NCBI GenBank assembly: GCA_964576765.1
Contig: CAZNWH010000011.1
Location: 1-36,545 of the forward strand
Source of the DNA: Hellea sp964576765
Lineage (GTDB): Bacteria; Pseudomonadota; Alphaproteobacteria; Caulobacterales; Maricaulaceae
Reading direction: 5' to 3'
Length of the DNA: 36,545 nt
Both the position numbers and the translations under genes were made by a program. The notes under the pieces were generated by a model that saw only the letters and a list, made by a program, of their open reading frames with translations, ran no database searches and was not told where the DNA came from. Positions 24,363-33,936 of the stretch are shown piece by piece. Numbering within the stretch: position 1 is the first letter of the stretch; each line of letters starts with the position of its first letter.

Positions 24363-25121
24363 GTGGCAAGATTTGATTTATCAGAAAAAGTTGCTTTAGT
24401 TGCAGGCGCGAGTAGAGGTATCGGAGAAGCTGTGGCTCGGGGATTGTCGCAACATGGCGCGACAGTAATATGCTCAAGTCGAAAGCAGGCCGATTGTGAA
24501 AAAGTGGCAGAATCAATTCGCGAAAATGGCGGTAAAGCGATTTCTGCGGAGCTTCATTTAGGCGAGCTTTCCCATCATGGGAAAGTCGTTGAGATGATTG
24601 CCAAGGAATATGGTCGTCTTGACATCCTGATTAATAATGGCGCGACAAATCCTTATTTTGGGCCTGCGCATGAAGCACCTGTTTCTGCATATGACAAGAC
24701 AATGGACGTCAACGTGAAGGGCCCTTATTATCTATCGGCTAAAGCGATACCGCTGATGATAAAAGGTGGGGGTGGAGCGATTGTAAATGTTGCTTCGGTT
24801 GACGGTATACAACCTGGTTTGGGACGTGTCATTTACGGTATGACGAAAGCGGCTTTGATCAACATGACCAAAGGCTTAGCCAAGGAATATGGTGATCATG
24901 GCATTCGCGTAAATGCGCTTCTGCCCGGATTTACGGATACAAAGATCGCGGCGGCTTTAAAGGCTGACCCTAGAATGCAGGTTTATATGGATAATAACCT
25001 CGCCATTAAACGCATGGCTCAGCCCGAAGAAATGGTCGGGGCAGTCCTATACATGGCATCTAGTGAAAGCAGCTATTTCACAGGTCAGGGCATGGTCGTT
25101 GACGGTGGAGCCATTATTTAG
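24363..25121 (+). CDS. Short-chain dehydrogenase/reductase (second gene of catabolic operon)
   Basis: A 252-residue classical SDR starting with GTG behind AGGAGA (24352-24357). Motifs are VAGASRGIGEA, NNGATNP (the NNAG variant) and the active site NVASVDGIQPGL...IYGMTK (YxxxK), ending in GQGMVVDGGAII. The CSSRKQ sequence after beta-2 suggests NADP use, unlike its neighbour, so the two may act in opposite directions or on different carbons. The next gene starts at the base after its stop codon, indicating tight coupling. Confidence 0.88.
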   Translation: MARFDLSEKVALVAGASRGIGEAVARGLSQHGATVICSSRKQADCEKVAESIRENGGKAISAELHLGELSHHGKVVEMIAKEYGRLDILINNGATNPYFGPAHEAPVSAYDKTMDVNVKGPYYLSAKAIPLMIKGGGGAIVNVASVDGIQPGLGRVIYGMTKAALINMTKGLAKEYGDHGIRVNALLPGFTDTKIAAALKADPRMQVYMDNNLAIKRMAQPEEMVGAVLYMASSESSYFTGQGMVVDGGAII

Positions 25122-26186
25122 ATGAGTTCAGAAAACCCAACAGTCGATGTTCGCAAGGGTGAAGAGCTGGATATTGACGCTGTTGATGACGTTCTAAAGA
25201 CAGCAATTCCTGATCTCACAGGACAAGCCGAGGTTAAGCAATATGCCTCTGGCGCGTCTAATCTGACTTATGCTCTGGATTATCCCACCCGCCGTATGGT
25301 TCTGCGCCGCCCGCCCTTCGGTGATAAGCCTAAATCCGGTCATGATATGCACCGAGAATACAAGGTTATGAGTGCTCTATGGGGGCATGTCCCCGTGCCT
25401 AAGACGCTCTATTATACCAATAACACCTCTATCATCGGCGCGGAATTTTATGTCATGGACAGGTCCGAAGGGCATCTTATTCATACGGATATCCCTAAAG
25501 AGTGGAATTGGACGGCGAAAGAAGGGCGTAAGCTTTGTGAGAATTTCTTCCAGTCACTTGTTGATATGCACAAGGTTGATTATAATGCTGTGGGTCTTGG
25601 AGATTTCGGCAAGCCGGAAGGTTATGTTAGCCGCCAGATTTTGGGATGGAATCGCCGTTTTGGCAAAGCTTGGACTGACGATATTGAAAAATTTGAAGAT
25701 GTTCAGCAATGGCTTATCGATAACATGCCTGCGGCGGAACGCGGGGCCGCGATTATTCATGGGGACTACCGGATTGATAATTGCATTTTAAGCAAAGATG
25801 ACCCGACGCAGATCGAAGCCTTACTGGATTGGGAAATTTCGGCTCTTGGTGATCCAATGATGGATTTGGGCAATACGCTGGCCTATTGGATTGAAGCGAG
25901 CGATCCTGACTTTATGAAAATGACGGTCAGGCAGCCCAGCCAAGCCCCGGGAATGATGACTCGCCAAGAAATATTGGACTTTTACGCCGCTAAGACAGGC
26001 ATAGATGTTTCCGGTTTCCAATTTTATTATGTTTACGGTATCTGGCGTCTCGCTGTGATTATACAGCAAATTTATGCGCGCTATTACCGCGGACAAAATG
26101 ATAACCCCCGCTTTAAATCGTTTGGGCAAATGACAGCTGCCTTAGGTAATCTTGCCAGATATAAAATCAAAACAGGTACACTTTAA
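25122..26186 (+). CDS. Aminoglycoside-phosphotransferase-fold kinase (ACAD10/11 kinase-domain-like)
   Basis: A 354-residue protein with the APH kinase fold. A substrate/nucleotide loop starts at QYASGASNLTYAL, the lysine-equivalent region is MVLRRPPFG, the catalytic loop is IIHGDYRIDNCIL (HGDxxxxN) and the metal-binding Asp is in LLDWEISALGDPMMDLGN. This version with LRRPPFG is typical of the kinase half of eukaryotic ACAD10/11 and of bacterial partners such as LvaA of the levulinate pathway, which phosphorylate the hydroxyl of 4-hydroxyacyl-CoA. It lies between an SDR and an acyl-CoA dehydrogenase with 0-bp and 10-bp gaps, supporting that role. Antibiotic resistance is not indicated. Confidence 0.8.
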   Translation: MSSENPTVDVRKGEELDIDAVDDVLKTAIPDLTGQAEVKQYASGASNLTYALDYPTRRMVLRRPPFGDKPKSGHDMHREYKVMSALWGHVPVPKTLYYTNNTSIIGAEFYVMDRSEGHLIHTDIPKEWNWTAKEGRKLCENFFQSLVDMHKVDYNAVGLGDFGKPEGYVSRQILGWNRRFGKAWTDDIEKFEDVQQWLIDNMPAAERGAAIIHGDYRIDNCILSKDDPTQIEALLDWEISALGDPMMDLGNTLAYWIEASDPDFMKMTVRQPSQAPGMMTRQEILDFYAAKTGIDVSGFQFYYVYGIWRLAVIIQQIYARYYRGQNDNPRFKSFGQMTAALGNLARYKIKTGTL

Positions 26187-26196
26187 GGATAAGACT

Positions 26197-27438
26197 ATGA
26201 CAATGGACCTTGGTATGAGCGAACGCGTTGCGCCGCTTGTTGAAAAAATTCGTGATTTTACGCGTAACTTTGTGGCTCCACTCAATGAGGAATTCGACTC
26301 GTTAATCGGGACTGGTCCCAACGGCCGCTTTAGCTATTCGAAGCGCCAAACAGAAATTTTGGAAACGATGAAAGCTGAAGCTCGCAAACGTGGTCTTTGG
26401 AACTTTTGGCTTACTGACTCTGAAGAAGGCTTCGGCCTAACAACTGTTGAATATGCCTATATCGCCGAAGAACTCGGATGGGTTCATATGGCGTCTGAGG
26501 CTATGAATTGTTCCGCACCTGACACAGGTAATATGGAAGTCTTAGAGCGTTACGGTACCCCTGAGCATAAAGAGAAATGGCTTAAACCGCTCCTTGAAGG
26601 AAAAATCCGGTCTGCCTATTTGATGACAGAGCCTGACGTGGCATCTTCTGATGCAACGAACCTTGAGTTTTCGGCCGTAAAAGATGGTGATGAGTGGGTT
26701 TTAAACGGTGAAAAATATTGGTCATCAGGCGTAGGTGACCCACGCTGCAAGGTCTTCATCCTTATGGCGAAAACACCAAGCGAGGAACGGTCTAAACACA
26801 AACAACATTCCATGTTTGTGGTCGATGCCGAAGTGGAAGGGTTTGAAGTTTTACGGCCTATGATGGTCTTCGGTCATGACGACGCACCGCACGGCCATAT
26901 GCATGTACGGTTTACTAATGTACGTATCCCTGCTGACGCTCTTTTGATTGGAGAAGGGGCTGGGTTTGAAGTCTCGCAAGGCCGTCTTGGGCCAGGGCGC
27001 ATTCACCATTGTATGCGGTCTATAGGTCAAGCTGAGAAGGCTTTGCAGCTTCTTTGCAAGCGGTCTTTGGAACGCGAAGCCTTTGGAAAACAATTGGCTT
27101 TCCTAGGGGCTAATTTCGATATCATTGCTGAAGCCCGTATTAAGATTGAACAGGCTCGTCTTTTATGCTTGAAAGCGGCTTGGGCTATGGATACTATGTC
27201 TAAACGTGATGCCGCGCCTTGGATTTCGATGATTAAAGTCGAAGCGCCGCGTATGTCACTTGAAGTCATCGATCAAGCCATGCAAATGTATGGAGGTACA
27301 GGTGTTTCGCAGGACACGCCACTCTCAGGCATGTGGCAAGGTCAGCGCACATTACGCTTTGCCGATGGTCCGGACGCCGTCCACCGGCGTCAAGTAGCCC
27401 GCAAAGAGCTGCGGGGCTATACCAATCAAAAAATTTAG
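26197..27438 (+). CDS. Acyl-CoA dehydrogenase, ACAD10/11-like
   Basis: A 413-residue flavoprotein. It contains YLMTEPDVASSDATN (FAD/substrate segment), WVLNGEKYWSSG, GRIHHCMRSIG and the C-terminal MYGGTGVSQDTPL...RFADGPDAVHRR, which is typical of the ACAD10/11 group. I chose ATG 26197 with AAGGAT (26184-26189) overlapping the stop of the kinase gene; the longer TTG frame from 26152 is only an overlap. It may remove phosphate and form the alkene from a phosphorylated 4-hydroxyacyl-CoA, or carry out ordinary alpha-beta dehydrogenation. It is the last gene of the operon; I see no clear intrinsic terminator after it. Confidence 0.88.
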   Translation: MTMDLGMSERVAPLVEKIRDFTRNFVAPLNEEFDSLIGTGPNGRFSYSKRQTEILETMKAEARKRGLWNFWLTDSEEGFGLTTVEYAYIAEELGWVHMASEAMNCSAPDTGNMEVLERYGTPEHKEKWLKPLLEGKIRSAYLMTEPDVASSDATNLEFSAVKDGDEWVLNGEKYWSSGVGDPRCKVFILMAKTPSEERSKHKQHSMFVVDAEVEGFEVLRPMMVFGHDDAPHGHMHVRFTNVRIPADALLIGEGAGFEVSQGRLGPGRIHHCMRSIGQAEKALQLLCKRSLEREAFGKQLAFLGANFDIIAEARIKIEQARLLCLKAAWAMDTMSKRDAAPWISMIKVEAPRMSLEVIDQAMQMYGGTGVSQDTPLSGMWQGQRTLRFADGPDAVHRRQVARKELRGYTNQKI

Positions 27439-27497
27439 CGCTTTGAAGTCATAAGAAAGACTCAAGTTTAACGTTAAATTTAACATAAAGTTTTAGG

Positions 27498-27520
27498 CAA
27501 TCCCAAAACTCTTGGGGTTG
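27498..27520 (+). promoter_or_regulatory. Hairpin overlapping the ribosome binding site of the first MFS/SpeE-like gene
   Basis: CAATCCCAA (27498-27506) pairs with TTGGGGTTG (27512-27520), including one G-T pair, around a 5-nt loop, and ends 2 nt before ATG 27523. The only purine-rich Shine-Dalgarno candidate (GGGG) is inside the stem, so the fold could limit translation. Confidence 0.4.
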
Positions 27521-27522
27521 AA

Positions 27523-29814
27523 ATGGCAAATATAGATTTAGGCGTTGATTTTGAGCCAAAGCGCGTTCGTTCAGCTTGGGCTTTAGTTGGTGTTTTTACA
27601 GCCTCTATATTTCTAAGTGCCACGCTCTTGTTTTCTGTTCAGCCTATGTTTGCTAAACTTGTATTGCCACTTCTTGGCGGCTCTTCAAGCGTTTGGAATA
27701 CGGCGATGGTATTCTTTCAATTGGCCTTATTGAGCGGCTATATATACGCTCATTTGATATCTAAATATTTTAAGCTTGGGGCTCAAGTTATTTTACATGG
27801 CTTAGTTCTTACATTCGGGTGTTTGTTTTTACCTTTATCAATTGCAGAGGGGTGGACGCCACCAGAAACAGAAATACAGGCTTTTTGGTTGATAGGATTA
27901 TTCGCTATATCAATCGGAGCTCCTTTTTTTGCTATTTCAGCCAATGCTCCTCTACTACAGCGGTGGTTTAGCCAGACAGATAGTAAAGATGCGAATGATC
28001 CCTATTTTTTATATTCTGCGAGTAATGCTGGGAGTCTATTATCTCTTTGCCTCTATCCTATCGTTTTTGAACCGATGCTCCGATTAAGAGAGCAAACGGC
28101 TTTATGGTCAATAGGGTATGTACTTCTAATTTTTTCAATATTGGGTGCTGGGTATTTTGCAATTGCAAGAAAGAAACCAGATATTCAAAGGCTTCAAAAT
28201 AGTGATAACAAAGCTGTCAAAACAACTAATCGCCAACGCCTTATTTGGATAGCGCTTGCGTTTATTCCTTCAAGCTTAATGCTAGGAGTAACGTCACATA
28301 TGACAAATAATATCGCATCTGCCCCATTCTTGTGGATTTTGCCATTGGCGTTATATTTGTTAACATTTATTATTGTCTTTGCAAAAACACCAATCGTTAG
28401 TTCGAAAGTCCTGAGTTATATTACCCCTATTGCGATTGTATTTGCTTTGTTATTTGGGGTGATATTTAAGGATAAGTTCTTTCTTTCTATTACGATTAGC
28501 CTTGGGTGTTATTTTATTATAGCTTTAGCTAGTCATATGCGTCTAGTTGAGACACGACCTAGCGCAGAGCGTTTGACGGAATTTTATATCTGGATGTCTT
28601 TTGGGGGTGTACTTGGGGGCGCTTTTAACGCTTTGGTAGCGCCCATTATATTTAATAGGGTGTATGAGTATGTGCTTGTTTTAGGCTTGGCTTGTTTGGT
28701 TTACTACAAATTTGATCCAGAGTTGACGAACCATAAGGCACGAAACAAGTCTATGTTTGAAACGATTTGTCTTTCGAGCGTTATGTTTATTATCCTTCTA
28801 TTGACTAATGCTTCCATGATTTTTGTTATTTTGATGCCTAGTCTTTATATGACATATAAATTGCAGCGTTTGAGTGCAACGCCAAGACTGACAATGTATT
28901 CAACATTATGCGTTGTCGCCTTCATATCGTTTTTAATTCCTCTAATTGGACAAAAAAAATTATTAACGGAGAGATCATTCTTTGGAGTTATGAAGGTTGA
29001 AGCTAAAGATAGCCCCTATGGTCCAATACACAAATTTTATCATGGAGACACCATGCATAATTTTCAGTTTCAGGATCAAACTCTAAGAAAAGTTCCATTA
29101 GCTTACTATTCAAAAGGCAATACATTTGATCGTGGATTATCTTTTGCTAGACATTTAAATACTAGCGGGAACCTTAATGTAGCGATGATTGGTTTGGGGG
29201 CTGGTGCGATGGCTTGTTATGAGAAACCTCAAGATAATTGGATTTACTTTGAGATTGATCCTGACGTCGTAAAAATGGCAACTAATTCAAAATATTTTAG
29301 TTATATGCAGGATTGTTCGATTAAGTCAGATATTAGAGTTGGCGATGCTCGTATTAAATTTGATAAAATTCCGTTGGCTTCACAAGACTATATAATCGTC
29401 GATGCATTTTCTTCGGACTCTATCCCTGCTCACTTACTGACTGTTGAGGCTCTTGAACTTTACAGATCACGCCTTAAACCTAATGGTCTCGTGTTTTTCC
29501 ACACCTCAAACAGAGTTCTAGACGTAAGTTCAGTTGTTACAAACTTAGCGGAGAATGCTAATCTAGACAGTCGTTATATAGAATTACTATCTTTTCCTGA
29601 AAGTTTGTACCCAGGGTATGATTCAGCAAGTTCTGCAGTCATTATTGGGACACACTCACAAATGGATAATATAGATGATTTTGACGACAATTGGACCAAG
29701 AGAATACCTAGTCCGGATGTAGGGCTTTGGTCTGATGATTATTCACACATTATCGGAACTTTAAAAGCGAAATACAATAATAATGCGAAAGTTATGGTAA
29801 GTCTCTCTGAGTAA
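27523..29814 (+). CDS. Fused MFS-like transporter / spermidine-synthase-like protein (copy 1)
   Basis: A 763-residue two-part protein. Residues about 15-480 hold many hydrophobic helices, including SATLLFSVQPMFAKLVLPLLGG and ISANAPLLQRWFS. Residues about 500-750 are a spermidine-synthase-like Rossmann domain with IGLGAGAMACYE (556-567), YFEIDPDVV, VGDAR and VDAFSSDSIPAHLLT (catalytic-position Asp D627). The family is annotated as fused MFS/spermidine synthase, but true SpeE has a DSSDP-type motif at this point, so polyamine synthesis is unproven. It may aminopropylate or methylate-like modify an exported or imported metabolite. A 29905 paralogue follows 90 bp later. Its ribosome binding site lies in a hairpin. 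Confidence 0.82.
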   Translation: MANIDLGVDFEPKRVRSAWALVGVFTASIFLSATLLFSVQPMFAKLVLPLLGGSSSVWNTAMVFFQLALLSGYIYAHLISKYFKLGAQVILHGLVLTFGCLFLPLSIAEGWTPPETEIQAFWLIGLFAISIGAPFFAISANAPLLQRWFSQTDSKDANDPYFLYSASNAGSLLSLCLYPIVFEPMLRLREQTALWSIGYVLLIFSILGAGYFAIARKKPDIQRLQNSDNKAVKTTNRQRLIWIALAFIPSSLMLGVTSHMTNNIASAPFLWILPLALYLLTFIIVFAKTPIVSSKVLSYITPIAIVFALLFGVIFKDKFFLSITISLGCYFIIALASHMRLVETRPSAERLTEFYIWMSFGGVLGGAFNALVAPIIFNRVYEYVLVLGLACLVYYKFDPELTNHKARNKSMFETICLSSVMFIILLLTNASMIFVILMPSLYMTYKLQRLSATPRLTMYSTLCVVAFISFLIPLIGQKKLLTERSFFGVMKVEAKDSPYGPIHKFYHGDTMHNFQFQDQTLRKVPLAYYSKGNTFDRGLSFARHLNTSGNLNVAMIGLGAGAMACYEKPQDNWIYFEIDPDVVKMATNSKYFSYMQDCSIKSDIRVGDARIKFDKIPLASQDYIIVDAFSSDSIPAHLLTVEALELYRSRLKPNGLVFFHTSNRVLDVSSVVTNLAENANLDSRYIELLSFPESLYPGYDSASSAVIIGTHSQMDNIDDFDDNWTKRIPSPDVGLWSDDYSHIIGTLKAKYNNNAKVMVSLSE

Positions 29815-29904
29815 TTCAAAGAGCCCTGTCACGACACAAACCAAAGTACTCTCGCTTAACTCTATATTTAATCATTTGATTTACCGCTTTAGTGGGAGTG
29901 GTTC

Positions 29905-32172
29905 ATGGATAGTGTTTTAAGAGAGTATAGTAACTCCAAGCGTTCACATTGGATGCTTGTAAGTGTTTTTACGCTGTCTATATTTTTAAGCGCCACTCTT
30001 CTATTTTCGGTTCAGCCCTTATTTACTAAGCTTGTTTTGCCCTTATTGGGTGGCTCCTCAAGTGTATGGAATACAGCAATGGTTTTTTTTCAAGGGACTT
30101 TGTTAGGGGGCTATATCTATGCTCATTTAATATCTAAGTACCTGAAACTACCATTGCAGATTATGTTTCACGGCGCCATATTATCTTTGGGGTTGTTTTT
30201 TCTACCTTTAGCCATAGCCTCTGGCTGGACGCCTCCTGAAGACGGTCCGCAGGTCTATTGGCTTATTGGACTATTTGCTGTCTCTGTTGGCATGCCATTT
30301 TTTGCTATTTCTGCAAATGCGCCATTGCTTCAGCGCTGGTTTAGCCGAACGTCTCATAAAGATGCAGACGACCCTTATTTTCTCTATGCTGCCAGTAACG
30401 CTGGTAGTTTACTTTCTCTTTGTCTTTATCCCGTTGTGTTTGAACCACTTTTGCGATTGCAAGAACAAACTAGTCTTTGGAGTAAAGGATATTGGGCCTT
30501 AATCCTCGTTATATTATCGGCGGGGGTTTTTGCTTATATAAATAGAAAAACAATTGCTACAGAGTCTCTTGAAACAAGAAAACCTGTTCAATCTATCACT
30601 TATCAGCAGCGCGTATTTTGGATATTCTTAGCGTTTATTCCGTCTAGTCTAATGTTGGGGGTTACGTCCCATATGGCGAATAATATTGCTTCGGCACCCT
30701 TTCTTTGGATAGTTCCCCTTACCTTATATCTGTTAACCTTTGTGATCGTTTTCAGTAAGAAACCAATTGTAACCTCTAAACACTTAGTCAAATTATTCCC
30801 ATGGGTAATAGTCGTGGCATTATGTGCAGGTTTTGGACTCAAACTTTTTATTCTTTTATCGATTATATTAAGTTTGGTTTGTTACTTTATTATCGCGCTG
30901 TTTTATCATAGCCGTTTAGTAGAGGCTCGTCCGGAGGTCGCTAGTTTAACTGAGTTTTATATCTGGATGTCTTTGGGAGGAGTTTTGGGAGGTGTATTTA
31001 ATGCATTAATTGCACCAGCATTTTTTTCAAACGTGTATGAATACCTTATTGTTTTAATTGTAGCTCAGCTGGCTGTGAAACCTGTAACAGAGGGCAGCTA
31101 TAGTCAATTCAGAGATGATGCACTGCACCTCTTGAAATACGCTATCCCGGCTCTTTTAATTTATAAAGGACTTAATTTATTGAGCGTTGATTTTCGTGTT
31201 GGAGCTATCATAGCCGGGGGGGTGATCCTCTATGCTGTCAATCATATCCGAAAGCAAATGAAGACTTATTTTATTGATTTTGGAATTATGGTGTTCTTAA
31301 TATTAATTTTCCCGATGTTTTTTGACAAAACTCATCTAACTGATCGGTCTTTCTTTGGTGTTTTGCATGTCAAAGAAGTGAAAAGTGATTTTGGAGATGT
31401 GCATAAGTTTGTTCATGGTGACACTGTTCATAATTTCCAATTTCGTGACCCTAACTTAAGCAAAATACCCTTGGCCTATTATGCCCCGGGAAATACATTT
31501 GATTTAGCGTTGCAAGCAGCTCGTTATGAGAAAACCAATATTTCTATAGCAATGGTAGGTCTCGGTGCAGGGGCTATGGCGTGTTATGAGCAACTAGGTG
31601 ATAATTGGACATATTATGAAATAGATCCTGCTGTAGTCGATATGGCGATGAACCCCGAATATTTTAGCTATATGTCAGAGTGCTCTTATAAATCGGATGT
31701 GCGTATTGGGGATGCTCGATTGACATTAGAAAGACTTGAGCCAGCGTCTCAAGATATGATCGTTATTGATGCTTTCTCATCAGACTCTATTCCAACACAC
31801 CTTCTGACTAAAGAAGCTCTAAAACTATATCAATCTAAACTTAAAGAAGATGGTCTGATGTTTTTCCATACTTCAAACCGGATAATGGATGTTGCGTCAG
31901 TTGTTGTAAGGCTCGCAGATGAAGTCGGCTTAGAAAGCAGGTTCGTAACAATTTCTGATTTTTCAGATAGCGAACATGGTAAGTTTTATATGGCGAGTAA
32001 TGGTGTATTAATTGGCGACAAGGAGCGTTTGGTAACGGCTACTCGAAGACATCCTGAATGGAAAATATTAACCCCTAGCCCAAGTGTAAAGGCTTGGTCA
32101 GATGACTATTCTTCTATTATCGGATCTATGAAATCATTCGCGTTCAATGAAGTTCGAGTTGCTTCTCCATAA
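29905..32172 (+). CDS. Fused MFS-like transporter / spermidine-synthase-like protein (copy 2)
   Basis: A 755-residue paralogue of the preceding gene with the same architecture. Conserved elements include the N-terminal SATLLFSVQPLFTKLVLPLL, ISANAPLLQRWFS, YLFYAASNAGSLLSLCLYP-like segment, LGVTSHMANNIASAPFLW, and the SpeE-like domain GLGAGAMACYEQ (from residue 553), YYEIDPAVV, IGDAR and IDAFSSDSIPTHLLT. The two copies diverge most between about residues 380 and 480, where the loops differ in length and sequence. The start ATG follows GGGAG (29893-29897). It ends 13 bp before the converging amidohydrolase gene. A local gene duplication is the simplest origin; different substrates are possible. 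Confidence 0.82.
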   Translation: MDSVLREYSNSKRSHWMLVSVFTLSIFLSATLLFSVQPLFTKLVLPLLGGSSSVWNTAMVFFQGTLLGGYIYAHLISKYLKLPLQIMFHGAILSLGLFFLPLAIASGWTPPEDGPQVYWLIGLFAVSVGMPFFAISANAPLLQRWFSRTSHKDADDPYFLYAASNAGSLLSLCLYPVVFEPLLRLQEQTSLWSKGYWALILVILSAGVFAYINRKTIATESLETRKPVQSITYQQRVFWIFLAFIPSSLMLGVTSHMANNIASAPFLWIVPLTLYLLTFVIVFSKKPIVTSKHLVKLFPWVIVVALCAGFGLKLFILLSIILSLVCYFIIALFYHSRLVEARPEVASLTEFYIWMSLGGVLGGVFNALIAPAFFSNVYEYLIVLIVAQLAVKPVTEGSYSQFRDDALHLLKYAIPALLIYKGLNLLSVDFRVGAIIAGGVILYAVNHIRKQMKTYFIDFGIMVFLILIFPMFFDKTHLTDRSFFGVLHVKEVKSDFGDVHKFVHGDTVHNFQFRDPNLSKIPLAYYAPGNTFDLALQAARYEKTNISIAMVGLGAGAMACYEQLGDNWTYYEIDPAVVDMAMNPEYFSYMSECSYKSDVRIGDARLTLERLEPASQDMIVIDAFSSDSIPTHLLTKEALKLYQSKLKEDGLMFFHTSNRIMDVASVVVRLADEVGLESRFVTISDFSDSEHGKFYMASNGVLIGDKERLVTATRRHPEWKILTPSPSVKAWSDDYSSIIGSMKSFAFNEVRVASP

Positions 32173-32185
32173 ATTTGGGATTATT

Positions 32186-33874
32186 TTAACGCTCAAAAGC
32201 GACCTTTCCATCTACGATCGTCATGACCGTTTTTGCGGATAGAATATCTGGCCCGGTAGCTTTCATTATGTCTGTGTCAAAAATGGTAAAGTCAGCGGAC
32301 TTTCCTACCTCTATGGTTCCTAAATTTTGTTCCTGAAAGGCGGCGAAGGCCGGCCATGCCGTGAACATTTTTAGAGCTTCCTGAGGGGTCACTTTTTGGT
32401 CTGGATACCAAGCTTCATTACTATAGCCTTTAAGGTCTTTGCGCTGCGTAGCGGCATAAAATTCTATGAGGGGATCACCGACTTCGACTGGGGCGTCTGT
32501 TCCGCCTGCTATAATGCTGCCACTATCAATTAAGCGTCTCCACGCATACCCTCCGGCTAATCGTTCTTTACCCAAACGGTCCACAGCGAAATGTAAATCA
32601 CCGATCGCATGAGAAGGTTGCATAGATGGGATAATATTATGTTGCTTGAAAAGAGGAATATCATCGACGTGAATAATTTGTGAATGTTCAATTCTCCATC
32701 GGGGATCCGGATTTGACCTCTCGCTTTCGGGAATGGCTTCAAAGGCGTCTTTATACCATTGAAGAACCATACGGTTGGCTTTGTCACCAATAGCGTGAAT
32801 ATTGACTTGTGTACCGTTACGAAGCGCCGCTTCGAGGATACTCTTTGCTTGGACATCTTTGAGGGTCATAAGACCTGTATTATTAGGGTCGTCAGAATAA
32901 GGCTGTAAGAGCGCGGCTCCCCGAGAGCCGAGAGCGCCATCGGAATATAATTTAATTGCCCGTGTAGTGATCAATTTGCTATCATTGGCAGTCTTGGAGA
33001 TTAAAGATGGCATAGAGCGCTCATCCAATAGATCGACAGAGTTATAGACCCGGATCTTAATTTTTCCTTCATTGGCAAGACGGTTTAAGAGCTCGACATC
33101 ATTTGGATCAACCGACATGGAATGGATATTGGTCCATCCCCGGCTGGCATATAGCTCAGCGCCCTTAATATAGGCGGTTTCTTTTCGCGCCGTGCTAGGG
33201 TTTTGCAATAAACCCGCGACCAGGTTTGAGGCCTTGTCAATTAACATGCCCGTAGGCTCACCGTTTTCATCTTTGTTGATCGCGCCACCAAAAGGCGCGG
33301 GTGTGTCTTGAGTGATATTTGAGAGAGCCAATGCCTTGCTATTGACGACATAAGCATGCCCGTCAGAGCGTTCAAGGATGACAGGATGATCAGATACGAT
33401 GGCATCAAGGTCATGTCGATTAGGAAAACGGTCTTCTGGCCAATGGGTTTCTATCCAGCCCCGCCCGTAAACTGTCTCATCTGGTTGTAAATTTTGTGTC
33501 ACGGTTCTAAGGCGGTTCTGCAAGTCTTTAACGGAGCGCGTGCCTTCGAGATTTAATGTCATCTCTCGTAAGCCAATGCCCAATAAGTGACCATGTGAGT
33601 CAGTCAGTCCGGGATATAATGCCTGATTTTTCAGGTTTATTTTTCGATGATTAGGCGATGCATACTTGCTGCACCAGTCGCCCTTATCGAGGCCGACATA
33701 GCTTATAGTCCCGGCTTTTACGGCGAGGGCCTCGATAGTTGGCTGTGCATCATTTGATGTATAGATGGGGCCGCCGGAGAAACAGAAATTGCCAGTATCG
33801 TTTATTGTTTCAATATCGTTTTGGCACGCTGTGAGGACACAGAACATAAGCAGTGGCGTATATAAAGTTTTCAT
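32186..33874 (-). CDS. YtcJ-like metal-dependent amidohydrolase lipoprotein
   Basis: A 562-residue amidohydrolase-3 family protein. I chose ATG 33874 over 33901 because AGAAGGG lies 6 nt upstream and it gives a clean lipoprotein signal, MKTLYTPLLMFCVLTAC (Cys17, LTAC lipobox). Metal-site motifs are DSHGHLLGIG, the INIHAIGDKANR-like VNIHAIGDKA, RIEHSQI, and GGTDAPVEV. The C-terminal LGTIEVGKSADFTIFDTDI is the small beta domain. Exported members of this family hydrolyse N-acyl amino acids, nucleobase-like or other cyclic amides; the substrate is unknown. It may be the second gene after the histidine kinase (62-bp gap on the same strand). Confidence 0.87.
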   Translation of the reverse strand: MKTLYTPLLMFCVLTACQNDIETINDTGNFCFSGGPIYTSNDAQPTIEALAVKAGTISYVGLDKGDWCSKYASPNHRKINLKNQALYPGLTDSHGHLLGIGLREMTLNLEGTRSVKDLQNRLRTVTQNLQPDETVYGRGWIETHWPEDRFPNRHDLDAIVSDHPVILERSDGHAYVVNSKALALSNITQDTPAPFGGAINKDENGEPTGMLIDKASNLVAGLLQNPSTARKETAYIKGAELYASRGWTNIHSMSVDPNDVELLNRLANEGKIKIRVYNSVDLLDERSMPSLISKTANDSKLITTRAIKLYSDGALGSRGAALLQPYSDDPNNTGLMTLKDVQAKSILEAALRNGTQVNIHAIGDKANRMVLQWYKDAFEAIPESERSNPDPRWRIEHSQIIHVDDIPLFKQHNIIPSMQPSHAIGDLHFAVDRLGKERLAGGYAWRRLIDSGSIIAGGTDAPVEVGDPLIEFYAATQRKDLKGYSNEAWYPDQKVTPQEALKMFTAWPAFAAFQEQNLGTIEVGKSADFTIFDTDIMKATGPDILSAKTVMTIVDGKVAFER

Positions 33875-33936
33875 GTCAGACCCTTCTGGATAGACAAGCA
33901 TATCTCTTTATAATTAAAACACCAGTTTTTTGATAT

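Noticed and set aside
25122..26186. Aminoglycoside resistance gene
   Set aside because: The fold is APH-like, but the motif style and operon context fit acyl-CoA metabolism.
26152..26196. Longer TTG-started acyl-CoA dehydrogenase overlapping the kinase gene
   Set aside because: ATG 26197 has its own Shine-Dalgarno sequence at the upstream stop codon. The extra residues are only the overlap frame.
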